From assembly GCA_022823145.1 (NCBI GenBank), contig JAJDXS010000029.1, positions 124,001-188,000 on the forward strand: a stretch of 64,000 nucleotides of DNA, given 5' to 3'. The notes beneath the pieces were generated by a model that was not told the DNA's origin, made no database searches, and worked only from the letters and a program-made list of their open reading frames with translations. Source of the stretch: Gemmatimonadota bacterium (GTDB lineage Bacteria > Gemmatimonadota > Gemmatimonadetes > Longimicrobiales > Gaopeijiaceae). Positions within the stretch are counted from its first letter, which is position 1, and every line of letters starts with the position of its first letter. Positions 20,468 through 31,534 of this stretch are shown here, in pieces. Both the position numbers and the translations under genes were made by a program.

Positions 20468-22078
20468 CTAGCGCGAAGTGTCGTTCAGCGTCCAGTCGTA
20501 GTCGATGAACTCGAGGCCGGTGTTCGGGTCCTCGAGAGCCTCGGCGTCGGATCCGGGGGTGTAGCGCGCGAGGAACGGACGGATCCCCGCGAGGCCGCCG
20601 AAGTCCTCCTTGAACCAGTCGAGCACGATGTTGACCCGCACGGTGCGCCGCCCGCCTTCCGCCGCCACGGTGAATTGTCGGGGATCGTTCACGAACGCGT
20701 GCACGCGGGCGTCCAGCTGCGCGTCCAGAGTGGAAGCGTCGTAGGCCTCCGGGATCAGGGGGGGACAGCTGAGCGCGGCGCAGTTGATCGCGAAGTGGAT
20801 GCGGGGGTCGCCCATCGGGCGGATGATCTCGTGTTCGATCTCGTCCTGGGAGCGGACGCTGCCGGCCACCGGGCAGTGGTCGCCGGTGAAGACGTCCGCG
20901 ATCTGCCACACGGAGTTGGCCGGGCGTCCCGCGACGGTGTTCGTGATGCGCCGGAGTCCCCCGGCACGCCTGATCGGGTAGTGGTCGGCCACGCGCTTGA
21001 GCATGCAGGCGTTGTAGGCGTTGATCCAGAACGCGAGTTGGGCGTCGGGGGAGGCAGCGCTGAGGTCGGTGGGGTCGGTGGCGTCGAGTGCGGCGATGTA
21101 GGCGTCGAGGGCCGAGCGGTCGGCGGCGAGGCGTGCGTAGTCCACCAGCGGCGGCACGCCCACGATGGGGGCGAGCACCGCCGTGAAGGCCCGGTGGTCG
21201 GGGAGCGCTCCGCCAGCCGTGGTCTGCGCGGCGGCGTGTCCGGTTCCCGCGAAGCCGGACGCCAGTGCCGCGACGAGAACCGCCGCGCCCATGCCCGGGA
21301 GGCGCACGCCGAGCCGCTTCAGCAGCGCCGGCAGGAAGCTGAGAAGGATCAGGAGGATTCCGGCGACGGCCACGCGGATGAGCGCGTCCCGTGAGGCCTC
21401 CTGGGAGCCCTGCAACAGTGCGTCGGCGAAAAAGGTGTAGACGGCCGTCCCGGGGAGGATGCCGATGAGCGTGGCCAACGCGTAGGTCCTCCACCTGAGC
21501 GGCATCAGCCCGGAGCCGAAGTTGAGCGCGTTGAAGGGGACCAGCGGGATGAGCCGCAGGGTCAGCAGGCCCCGCAGTCCGTGCCGCTTGACGACGCTGT
21601 CGAGCTTTTCCAGCGCACCCGAATCGTTGCCCATAAGGTGGCGGACGCCGTCGCGGCCGAGGGCGCGGGCGATCACGAAGGCCGCGTTGGCGCCGATGTT
21701 GGCGGCTGTGAAGTTGAACAGCGTGCCCCACCAGAAGCCGAAGATCGCGCCTCCGCCGAGGGTGAGAATCGTGCCGGGCACGGCCAGCGCGGTGGCGGTA
21801 GCGTAGAGGGCGACGAATATGACGGGTGCCCAGGGGTGGCCTCGGAGCCAGTTGACGAGCTCGAAGATCCCTTCGCGGCTCAGGTAGCCGCCCAGCGGCG
21901 TCCGTGTGGCCACGAGGTAGCCTGCGATGATGAGGAGGACGAGCACGCCCAGTTTGAAGAGGGCGCCACGCGACCGGGGCCTTGCCGGGGCGGACGGCGT
22001 GGTCCCTTCCGCAGGCTCGGCCGGGTGGGTTCGTGCCGCGGGTTCCGGCGACGCGGCAGTGCGGTCTACTTCAGCCAT
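20468..22078 (-). CDS. TVP38/TMEM64 (VTT) membrane domain fused to DUF547
   Basis: 536 residues. Residues about 40-270 are a TVP38/TMEM64 (VTT/DedA-like) membrane domain with re-entrant-loop sequences VPGTILTLGGGAIFGFWWG and LRLIPLVPFNALNFGSG. After a further helix (272-287) that ends in an Ala-rich, signal-like stretch, residues about 295-536 form a DUF547 domain (AFWINAYNACML; IHFAINCAALSCPPL; FIDYDWTLND). The VTT family includes lipid scramblases; the DUF547 role is unknown and its placement outside the membrane is inferred. In many genomes these are separate neighbouring genes. Its start overlaps the oxidoreductase stop by 13 bases. Confidence 0.9.
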   Translation of the reverse strand: MAEVDRTAASPEPAARTHPAEPAEGTTPSAPARPRSRGALFKLGVLVLLIIAGYLVATRTPLGGYLSREGIFELVNWLRGHPWAPVIFVALYATATALAVPGTILTLGGGAIFGFWWGTLFNFTAANIGANAAFVIARALGRDGVRHLMGNDSGALEKLDSVVKRHGLRGLLTLRLIPLVPFNALNFGSGLMPLRWRTYALATLIGILPGTAVYTFFADALLQGSQEASRDALIRVAVAGILLILLSFLPALLKRLGVRLPGMGAAVLVAALASGFAGTGHAAAQTTAGGALPDHRAFTAVLAPIVGVPPLVDYARLAADRSALDAYIAALDATDPTDLSAASPDAQLAFWINAYNACMLKRVADHYPIRRAGGLRRITNTVAGRPANSVWQIADVFTGDHCPVAGSVRSQDEIEHEIIRPMGDPRIHFAINCAALSCPPLIPEAYDASTLDAQLDARVHAFVNDPRQFTVAAEGGRRTVRVNIVLDWFKEDFGGLAGIRPFLARYTPGSDAEALEDPNTGLEFIDYDWTLNDTSR

Positions 22079-23478
22079 CGTATCACTCGCTTAAGAAAGC
22101 GCCCCGACGCGGTATCCAGGCGGGAACGCATGTACTCCTTGGCGGCCCGCTGCACCCCTTCGGCCATCGTGGGGTAGGGGAAGATCGTGTTCGCGATGCT
22201 GCCGAGCTTGAGCCCGTGCTGCTTCGCCAGGACGAAGGGCAGGATGAGATCGCCGGCCCCGTGCGCGACGACGGTGGCTCCCATGACCCGGCCCTTGCGG
22301 TCGGCCGAGACCTTCACGAAGCCCGTGGCGGTGGCGTCCACGATCGCGCGGTCGAGGTCGTCGAGCCGGTAGGTGTAGGTCGTGCCACCCTCTGCGGCCG
22401 CCTCGGCCTCCGGCATGCCGACGTGGGCGACCTCGGGGTCGGTGTAGGTGACGCGGGGCACGTTGTCGTAGCGGATCTTCGCCTTCAGCGGCAGGACCGA
22501 GTTGCGGAGCGCGATCTTCGCCATCTGGTCGGCGACGTGGGTGAACTGCATCGCTCCGGTCACGTCTCCGACGGCCCAGACGGAAGGGGAAGTGGTGCGG
22601 AGGTGGGGGTCGACTGTGATGGCCCCATTTTGCGTTTCGACACCGGCGGCGCCCAGGCCCAGCCCGCCGGTCATGGGGCGGCGTCCGGTGGCCACGAAGA
22701 TCTCATCGGCGGCGATCCGGGCACCGTCGCCGGTGTGCAGGATCTTGGCCCCGTCCTCCACGGTGACGCGCTCCAGCGCCGCGTCGACATGGACGTCGAT
22801 CCCCTCGGCCGTGAAGAGGTCCTTCATGAAGGAGGAGGCGTCGGGGTCCTCGTGGGTGAGGATCGACGGCATCATCTCGACGATCGTGACCCGAGCTCCC
22901 AGCCTGGAGAAGACCTGCGCGAACTCGGCACCGATCGGTCCGCCCCCCACGACGACGATCGACCGCGGCAGTTCGTTCTCGTCGAATACGGTTTCGTAGG
23001 TCCAATAGCCGGCTTCCGCGAGCCCGGGGATCGGCGGGACGGCGGCGACGGCTCCGGTCGCGACCACGAAGCGCCTCGAGCGGACCCGGCCGATGCCCGG
23101 GACCTCGACGGCGTTCGGGTCGAGGAAGCGCGCGGTGCCGAAGTGGACGGCGACGCCCATGGCGCGGAAGCGTTCGGGGTCGTCGTGGTGGGAGACGGTG
23201 TGGCGGGCCGAGCGCATGCGCTCCATGACGGTGCGGAAGTCGTGGCGTCGGGGGGAGCCGTTTGCGAGCCCCAGGTCGGCGGCGCGGTCCATCCGGTGCG
23301 CGAGGCGGGCCGACGCGATGAGAGCCTTGGAGGGAACGCAGCCGGTCCAAAGGCAGTCGCCCCCCAGCGCCGCTTTTTCGATGATCGCTGCGTCGAGCCC
23401 CAGATAGGCCGCCCCCGCGGCCGTGACGAGTCCTCCGGTGCCGCCGCCGATCGCTACGAGGTCGTATTCTGCGTTCAT
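22066..23478 (-). CDS. FAD-dependent pyridine nucleotide-disulfide oxidoreductase (mercuric-reductase-like)
   Basis: 470-residue flavoprotein of the class I disulfide reductase fold: FAD site GGGTGGLVTAAGAA, redox motif GGDCLWTGCVPSK with the CxxxxC pair, NAD(P) site VVVGGGPIGAEFAQ, second FAD motif VWAVGDV, and a C-terminal dimerisation domain. True disulfide reductases have a HxHPTxxE base pair near the end; here it reads IFPYPTMAE, so the catalytic His is Tyr. This suggests a changed substrate. The start at 23478 (MNAEYDLVAIG) places the FAD loop correctly; 20 extra residues are possible upstream. No MerR or mer gene is nearby; the partners are the TVP38-DUF547 and glycosyltransferase genes. 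Confidence 0.9.
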   Translation of the reverse strand: MNAEYDLVAIGGGTGGLVTAAGAAYLGLDAAIIEKAALGGDCLWTGCVPSKALIASARLAHRMDRAADLGLANGSPRRHDFRTVMERMRSARHTVSHHDDPERFRAMGVAVHFGTARFLDPNAVEVPGIGRVRSRRFVVATGAVAAVPPIPGLAEAGYWTYETVFDENELPRSIVVVGGGPIGAEFAQVFSRLGARVTIVEMMPSILTHEDPDASSFMKDLFTAEGIDVHVDAALERVTVEDGAKILHTGDGARIAADEIFVATGRRPMTGGLGLGAAGVETQNGAITVDPHLRTTSPSVWAVGDVTGAMQFTHVADQMAKIALRNSVLPLKAKIRYDNVPRVTYTDPEVAHVGMPEAEAAAEGGTTYTYRLDDLDRAIVDATATGFVKVSADRKGRVMGATVVAHGAGDLILPFVLAKQHGLKLGSIANTIFPYPTMAEGVQRAAKEYMRSRLDTASGRFLKRVIRWLK

Positions 23479-23684
23479 TTGACGAGTGGGAAGGCCGGGC
23501 GCCGCGCGTCTCGGGGGCCGCTTCGCAGATTGGCGCATTCAGACATGGAACCGCCCCCCGATAAGGATAGCTTGATTGTCGTCGTCCCGGCGGCGCTTCC
23601 GCGGAGCGCGGCAGCGGGCGCGGGAATGGGCCTGAAGCCTCTTCCTGTTCGCTACACCGGCCCCCGTCATCGGGTCCGATGTTC

Positions 23685-23712
23685 TTGACGACGAGCTATT
23701 TCGTGTTATCTT
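23685..23712 (+). promoter_or_regulatory. Likely recA promoter
   Basis: TTGACG (23685-23690), a 16-base spacer and TATCTT (23707-23712) preceded by TGT, an extended -10. Transcription would start near 23719, leaving a 35-base leader with AAAGGA before the recA ATG. I see no clear LexA box. The rest of 23479-23753 holds no gene. Confidence 0.6.
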
Positions 23713-23753
23713 CGGTTTTAGTGCGAACCCCGACTGCAAAGGAACAGGCAACG

Positions 23754-24833
23754 ATGTCCGGAAAACAGAAGAAGCCCTCTGCGAGCGGCAGAGACAGGGA
23801 GTTGAAGAAGAAGGCGCTCGACACGGCCGTCACCCAGATCGAGAGGTCTTACGGGAAGGGGGCCATCATGCGCATGGGGTCCGATCAGCCCAGCCTGAAG
23901 ATCAGGAGCATCTCCACCGGCGCGATCAACCTCGACGCCGTGATCGGCATCGGCGGGGTCCCGCGCGGGCGGATCAGCGAGATCTACGGGCCCGAGTCCT
24001 CGGGCAAGACGACGCTATGCCTGCACATCATCGCCAATGCGCAGCGGGACGGAGGCGTGGCCGCCTTCATCGACGCCGAGCACGCGCTGGACATTCAGTA
24101 TGCGCGGAAGCTGGGGATCGACGTGGATGACCTGCTGGTTTCCCAGCCGGACACCGGGGAGCAGGCGCTCGAGATCGCCGAGGTGCTCATCCGCAGCAAC
24201 GCCGTGGATGTGATCGTGGTGGATTCCGTGGCGGCGCTGGTGCCGCGGGCGGAGATCGAGGGCGAGATGGGCGATTCGCACGTCGGACTCCAGGCTCGCC
24301 TGATGAGCCAGGCGCTGAGGAAGCTGACCGGGGCGGTGAGCCGCTCGAACGCGGCGATCATCTTCACCAACCAGATCCGCGAGAAGATCGGGGTGATGTT
24401 CGGGAGCCCCGAGACGACGTCGGGCGGACGCGCGCTGAAGTTCTACGCGTCGCTGCGCATGGACATCCGCCGCATCGGCGCGCTGAAGGACGGCCCCAAC
24501 ATCATCGGGAACCGGACCCGCGTGAAGGTCGTGAAGAACAAGTGCGCGCCGCCCTTCAAGCAGGCCGAGTTCGACATCCTGTACGGCAAGGGAATCAGCC
24601 ACACCGGCCTCCTGATCGACATCGGGGTCGAACAGGGGGTGGTGGACAAGTCCGGGTCCTGGTTCTCCTACGGTGATCTGCGGCTGGGTCAGGGCAAGGA
24701 GAACGTGCGAACCTTCCTGGAGGAGAATCCGGATGTTGCGGAGGAGATCGAGGCGCGGCTGCTGGTTGCGCTGGGGATCGTGGAGCCGCCGGCCGAGGAG
24801 CCGCAGGGCGCACCGTCGGTCAAGGTGGTGTAG
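23754..24833 (+). CDS. recA: Recombinase RecA
   Basis: DNA-dependent ATPase that forms filaments on single-stranded DNA, performs strand exchange and triggers the SOS response. 359 residues: N-terminal helix, Walker [10 protein letters not shown], Walker [13 protein letters not shown], loop L1 [20 protein letters not shown], loop L2 with [19 protein letters not shown], and a short acidic C-terminal tail. The start at 23754 is chosen for the AAAGGA ribosome site 9 bases upstream; the open frame extends 25 residues further without support. No recX follows; alaS comes next after 117 bases in which I see no gene. Confidence 0.98.
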   Translation: MSGKQKKPSASGRDRELKKKALDTAVTQIERSYGKGAIMRMGSDQPSLKIRSISTGAINLDAVIGIGGVPRGRISEIYGPESSGKTTLCLHIIANAQRDGGVAAFIDAEHALDIQYARKLGIDVDDLLVSQPDTGEQALEIAEVLIRSNAVDVIVVDSVAALVPRAEIEGEMGDSHVGLQARLMSQALRKLTGAVSRSNAAIIFTNQIREKIGVMFGSPETTSGGRALKFYASLRMDIRRIGALKDGPNIIGNRTRVKVVKNKCAPPFKQAEFDILYGKGISHTGLLIDIGVEQGVVDKSGSWFSYGDLRLGQGKENVRTFLEENPDVAEEIEARLLVALGIVEPPAEEPQGAPSVKVV

Positions 24834-24950
24834 GGGCGCGGTCGCGACCGGGTTGGGCTAACTTCCAGAGCCCCTGGGCGCGCCGGCCCGGTGGTGGCTG
24901 GCCGCCCGTGACGGAATCAGCCCGAAGTGTGCGCAAGAACCCGCGACCCG

Positions 24951-27625
<2,675 letters not shown>

Positions 27626-27629
<4 letters not shown>

Positions 27630-27955
27630 CCGCACGCGAGAATGACCCTTCGGGAGTGGCCGCATTGACGTTTGGCGAATGGATCGACCGGCGTGAGCGT
27701 CCGGTCCCCGAGCCGCTTCACCGCCATCTGGACACTGACGGCCCCGTCACTGCGGACGCCATGGTCAGGGCTGCGGAACGGGCGGCGCAAGCTTGCGCTG
27801 CCGGTAGCCGCCGCAACCGGGATGCCGCGTTCGGACTGTTGGCCGCCGACGCCCATATCACGTACGCCTGCCTCTGGCTTGTGCTGAACGACGGCGGCAC
27901 CGACGCTCTGAAATCGGTCGCACGGCGAGTGGCCCGCGTGGCTTGGCGCGAGTAG
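27626..27955 (+). CDS. Hypothetical protein (109 residues)
   Basis: Not recognised. It is a soluble, mostly helical, Ala/Arg-rich protein (RAAERAAQACAAGSRRNRDA; VLNDGGTDALKSVARRVARV) with no membrane segment or signal peptide. It starts with GTG overlapping the alaS stop and ends 8 bases before the PHP phosphatase, so it is likely co-translated with alaS. Support for being coding is the tight spacing and the absence of a better frame. Confidence 0.6.
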
Positions 27956-27963
27956 GAACGCTC

Positions 27964-28725
27964 ATGGCGGGGTACGCGGATTTCCACAGTCACCTGATCC
28001 CGGGAGTGGACGACGGATCGCAGACACTGGCCGAGGCCGTCCACTCGCTGGAACGCATGCTCGACGCCGGGATCACCCGCGTGATTACCACACCGCACCT
28101 TTCCGCCTCCGTCGCGACGACCCACGACTTCGCCGCCTACCTCGGGCTCTTCGACCGTCGCTGGAACATGCTGCGCGACATCGTGCGCGACCGCCATCCC
28201 GACCTCGATTTCCGGCGCGGTTTCGAAGTCAGGCTCGATGCGGCCTTCCCGGACAGGGAAGACGAACGACTTCGGCTCGGCAGCACGCGCTTCGTCCTCG
28301 TCGAGTGGCATGGGTTCCGGGCCCACCCCGAGACCCCCGAAATGCTCAGGCGCATCGCCGCAACCGGCCTGACCCCCGTCGTTGCGCACCCCGAGCGATA
28401 CTACGGGATCGACGAGCGACTCGATGTCGTCAGGGCCTGGAAGAGCGCCGGAGCATTCCTGCAGGGCAACTATGGCTCGCTCGCCGGGCAGAACGGCTCT
28501 CGTGCCCGGGACCTACTCATCCGATTTCTCCGCGAAGGCCTCCTCGACTATCTCTGTTCCGATTTCCACGGACGCCCGGACTACACGCTCTACTTCCCAC
28601 CCGGCGCTGCCCATCTCGCACGCCTCGGAGGCGCCGCGCAGCTGGAACTTCTGGGCAAGGTCAATCCGGGTCGGCTCTTCGATGATCGGCCGCCGCTTCC
28701 CGTGCCCCCCCCTGGTGGTCGATGA
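27964..28725 (+). CDS. PHP-domain phosphatase, CpsB/YwqE-type
   Basis: Metal-dependent phosphoesterase of the PHP family, 253 residues, resembling CpsB/YwqE tyrosine-protein phosphatases that control capsule and exopolysaccharide synthesis. Metal-binding motifs in order: DFHSHLIPGVDDGSQ, TTPHLSAS, GFEVRLD, LVEWHG, VVAHPERYYG and CSDFHGRPDYT. The chosen ATG at 27964 immediately precedes the DFHSH strand. The stop overlaps the gmhA start. A cognate BY-kinase is not in the window, so a tyrosine phosphatase role is inferred from the family only; histidinol phosphatase is less likely. Confidence 0.85.
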   Translation: MAGYADFHSHLIPGVDDGSQTLAEAVHSLERMLDAGITRVITTPHLSASVATTHDFAAYLGLFDRRWNMLRDIVRDRHPDLDFRRGFEVRLDAAFPDREDERLRLGSTRFVLVEWHGFRAHPETPEMLRRIAATGLTPVVAHPERYYGIDERLDVVRAWKSAGAFLQGNYGSLAGQNGSRARDLLIRFLREGLLDYLCSDFHGRPDYTLYFPPGAAHLARLGGAAQLELLGKVNPGRLFDDRPPLPVPPPGGR

Positions 28726-29471
28726 GCAGGAGAGCGACCGCTTCGCAAGCGGGTCCCTCGGATGAGCGCGATGCACCCTCCACCGCCTCACGGTGCGCCT
28801 GCGCGATGAACGGCCGCGATCCCCGACCGGAAAGACCCCCGCCTGTGGCTTCCGCCGACACCCGGCCCGCGTTCGGCGACGGCCTCCTCGAACTCGCCGA
28901 GGTAGCACGCACGGCCGCCACCGTCTGCAGCGACGCCATCGGCGCGTACGCGCGGGCCGCCGCGGAGACGATGCGCAGCGGCGGCAAGCTCCTGTTCTGC
29001 GGAAACGGCGGGTCGGCGGCCGACGCTCAGCACCTTGCCGCCGAATACGTGGTCCGCTTTTCCGGCGACCGCAGGGCGCTGGCCGCCGTTGCGCTGACTG
29101 CCGACAGCTCGGTGCTGACGGCGTGCGCCAACGACCTCGGCTACGACGAGGTCTTCGCTCGTCAGATCGAGGCCCTGGGAAGGCCCGGCGACCTGCTCGT
29201 CATGCATTCCACCTCGGGCGCATCCGCCAACCTTCTCCGCGCGGCGGAGGCGGCGACTGCGGTGGGGATCCGCACGGTGGCGGTTCTGGCACGGGGCGGC
29301 GGGTGCCTTGCCGACAGGGTCGACACGGCCGTCGTGGTCCCCACAGAGCGTACGGCGCGCGCGCAGGAGATCCAGCTCGCGATCGGCCACATCGTCTGTA
29401 GCTACGTTGAAGGCACGTCAGCGGCCGAAACCGTCGGAGACGAGCCCGACGCCGGCATCGATCGAACCTGA
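28722..29471 (+). CDS. gmhA: Sedoheptulose-7-phosphate isomerase (GmhA-like SIS protein)
   Basis: SIS-domain isomerase that should convert sedoheptulose-7-phosphate to D-glycero-D-manno-heptose-7-phosphate for lipopolysaccharide core or heptosylated glycans. Motifs: FCGNGGSAADAQHLAAEYVVRF, ALTADSSVLTACAND, STSGASANLLRAAE and a final EIQLAIGHIVCSYVE helix. From the ATG at 28722 (overlapping the upstream stop) it has 249 residues, about 50 more than typical; an ATG at 28806 would give 221. DiaA-type DnaA-binding proteins share this fold, but the full sugar-site motifs favour GmhA. Confidence 0.87.
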   Translation: MSRRATASQAGPSDERDAPSTASRCACAMNGRDPRPERPPPVASADTRPAFGDGLLELAEVARTAATVCSDAIGAYARAAAETMRSGGKLLFCGNGGSAADAQHLAAEYVVRFSGDRRALAAVALTADSSVLTACANDLGYDEVFARQIEALGRPGDLLVMHSTSGASANLLRAAEAATAVGIRTVAVLARGGGCLADRVDTAVVVPTERTARAQEIQLAIGHIVCSYVEGTSAAETVGDEPDAGIDRT

Positions 29472-29474
29472 AAC

Positions 29475-30254
29475 ATGGAGAACCAGGTGACAGGATTGAA
29501 TCTGCAACTTGCGGGCAAGCGCGCTCTGGTGACCGGAGGGTCGCGCGGCGTGGGTGCCGCCACGGTGCGCCTGCTCGCCCGGGCCGGCGCCGATGTCGGC
29601 ATCTCATACCACAGCCGTGCCGACGATGCGCGGCGAGTGGTGGCAGAGGCGCGCGCGATGGGCGTGCGAAGCTGGGCGATGGGCGGTGACCTCGCCGAGC
29701 GCGGTGCAACCGACGTCCTCTTCGAACGCGTGGATGCCGAATTCGGGGGTCTCGACATCTTCGTGGGCAACGCGGGCATCTGGCCGTTCGCCGACGTGCC
29801 CCTCGCCGAGATGGACGACGACCAGTGGCACAGGACCGTGGCCGTCAATCTCGACTCCATCTTCTTCACGACCCGGGCGGCGCTGCAGCGCATGAGCGAC
29901 GACGGCCGCGTGGTCCTCGTGAGCTCCACGGCGGGACAGCGGGGCGAAGCCTTTCACTCCGACTACGCGGCCACGAAGGGTGCGATCATCTCGATGGTCA
30001 AGGGGCTCTGCGTGGAGGTTGGGGACCGGGGCATCACGGTCAACGCGGTCGCACCCGGGTGGATCGACACGGAGATGTCCCGCGACGCACTGGAAGGGCC
30101 CGAGCGGGCGGCGATCGACGCCGCCATCCCGATCGGCAGAGTCGCGACCGCAGAGGATGTGGCCGGACCCATCGTGCTCCTCTGCTCGCCCCTGGCGCGC
30201 CACATCACCGGAGAGATCCTGAACGTGAACGGGGGCTCGGTACTGGTCGGGTGA
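29475..30254 (+). CDS. Short-chain dehydrogenase/reductase (FabG-like)
   Basis: Classical SDR oxidoreductase of 259 residues. Cofactor loop TGGSRGVGAA, NAGIW motif, catalytic Ser in VLVSSTAGQ and the Tyr-Lys pair in YAATKG; the ending GEILNVNGGSVLVG is typical of 3-oxoacyl-ACP reductases. Substrate is not settled: no other fatty acid genes are nearby and the neighbours concern sugars and tRNA. The ATG lies three bases after gmhA. The stop overlaps the following GTG start. Confidence 0.88.
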   Translation: MENQVTGLNLQLAGKRALVTGGSRGVGAATVRLLARAGADVGISYHSRADDARRVVAEARAMGVRSWAMGGDLAERGATDVLFERVDAEFGGLDIFVGNAGIWPFADVPLAEMDDDQWHRTVAVNLDSIFFTTRAALQRMSDDGRVVLVSSTAGQRGEAFHSDYAATKGAIISMVKGLCVEVGDRGITVNAVAPGWIDTEMSRDALEGPERAAIDAAIPIGRVATAEDVAGPIVLLCSPLARHITGEILNVNGGSVLVG

Positions 30255-31534
30255 ACGTGAATCCGAATGCTCCCCCCGCCGTCCGCGGGTTGATCAAGGC
30301 GCTCGAGGAACAGGGCTTCGAGACCTGGGCGGTAGGGGGCGCTATCCGGGATGCGCTTCGGGGCAAACCCGGAGAGCGAGAGGATTGGGACCTGGCCACC
30401 CGAGCCACTCCCCGGGAAGTCAGGAGGCTCTTCAGGCGCATCGTACCGCTTGGGATGGAGTACGGTACCGTCGGGGTGTTCGGCTCCGACGGTGTCCTAT
30501 ATGAGGTCACGACCTTTCGCCACGACGTAATCACCTACGGGCGCAAGGCCGTGGTCGCCTTCGCATCGAGCGTGGAAGAGGACCTCGCCCGGCGCGACTT
30601 CACGGTAAACGCCATCGCCTGGCACCCGAAGCGCAAGTTCTTCGACCCTTACGGCGGAGCGGAAGACCTGAAGCGCCGCCTACTTCGGGCCGTGGGCGAT
30701 CCGGCCGAGCGTTTCCGGGAGGATTACCTGCGGGTGCTGCGCGGCCTGCGATTTGCCGGCACCTTCGAGATGGAAATCCACCCGGACACCTGGAGGGGAA
30801 TGATCGATGCCGTCCCGGGACTCGCACACCTGTCGATGGAGCGTGTGCGCGAAGAGCTGCTAAGGGTCCTGGACAGCACCGTCCCATCCGGGACGCTCGA
30901 ACTCTACGAGCGCTCCGGGGCCCGAGCTGTGATTCTCCCTGATCTGCACGAGGGGATCGGACCCTCGGCATTGGCTACGATCGACGGCGTGCGGGGCAGG
31001 CGAACGGAGGGCTCTCGAAATGTGGCGGAGCTCCGGCTTGCGGTGCTCCTGCTCTTCGGCGCCGGGAAGGAGACTGATCCTGCCACGGTGGCGGAGATAC
31101 TCGAGCGTCTTCGGTTCTCGAAATCCGAAATCGTGCGAGTCGGGGCCGCGGTGAGCGGGGGTTTGGGCCCCGGGCCCGATCTGCTGGGAGACGCTGCGCT
31201 CCGGCGCCGCTGGCAGGCCTCGTTGGGACCGCGGCACATTCGTGACGTACTCCGTGTATGGCTTGCGGCACTGCGAGCCGGCACATCGCCGGTGGGACGG
31301 CACGAGGTGTTCCAGTTGATCGCCAGGGCGCGTCGCGACCTTCGGAACGGTGTCCCGATGTCCATGGGCGATCTGGCGGTCGCTGGGAGGGACCTGCTTG
31401 AACTGGGGTGGGCCCCCGGTCCCGAGATCGGGCGCACCCTGAGGCGCCTTCTCGAGGCCGTGTGGGAGGATCCCGATCTGAACGACCGCGCGACGCTGAT
31501 CGAGTTGGCGACGGGCGAGGGGTCGGCGCAGTGA
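30251..31534 (+). CDS. cca: CCA-adding/poly(A) polymerase family tRNA nucleotidyltransferase
   Basis: Class II nucleotidyltransferase that adds or repairs the 3' CCA end of tRNAs. 427 residues: active-site helix VGGAIRDALRG followed by the metal-binding DWDLAT, then EEDLARRDFTVNAIAW, the base-recognition segment RFREDYLRVLRGLRFA, and a helical tRNA-binding tail. The tRNA in this window lacks an encoded CCA, so such activity is needed. A poly(A) polymerase cannot be excluded. The start is GTG at 30251, overlapping the SDR stop. Confidence 0.88.
   Translation: MNVNPNAPPAVRGLIKALEEQGFETWAVGGAIRDALRGKPGEREDWDLATRATPREVRRLFRRIVPLGMEYGTVGVFGSDGVLYEVTTFRHDVITYGRKAVVAFASSVEEDLARRDFTVNAIAWHPKRKFFDPYGGAEDLKRRLLRAVGDPAERFREDYLRVLRGLRFAGTFEMEIHPDTWRGMIDAVPGLAHLSMERVREELLRVLDSTVPSGTLELYERSGARAVILPDLHEGIGPSALATIDGVRGRRTEGSRNVAELRLAVLLLFGAGKETDPATVAEILERLRFSKSEIVRVGAAVSGGLGPGPDLLGDAALRRRWQASLGPRHIRDVLRVWLAALRAGTSPVGRHEVFQLIARARRDLRNGVPMSMGDLAVAGRDLLELGWAPGPEIGRTLRRLLEAVWEDPDLNDRATLIELATGEGSAQ

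Noticed and set aside
23539-23753. LexA/SOS box upstream of recA
   Set aside because: No convincing palindrome of a known LexA type was found, though a good promoter is present.
24834-24950. recX or a small gene between recA and alaS
   Set aside because: Only 117 bases with no suitable frame; a short self-complementary CGGTCGCGACCG is present, but no clear terminator.
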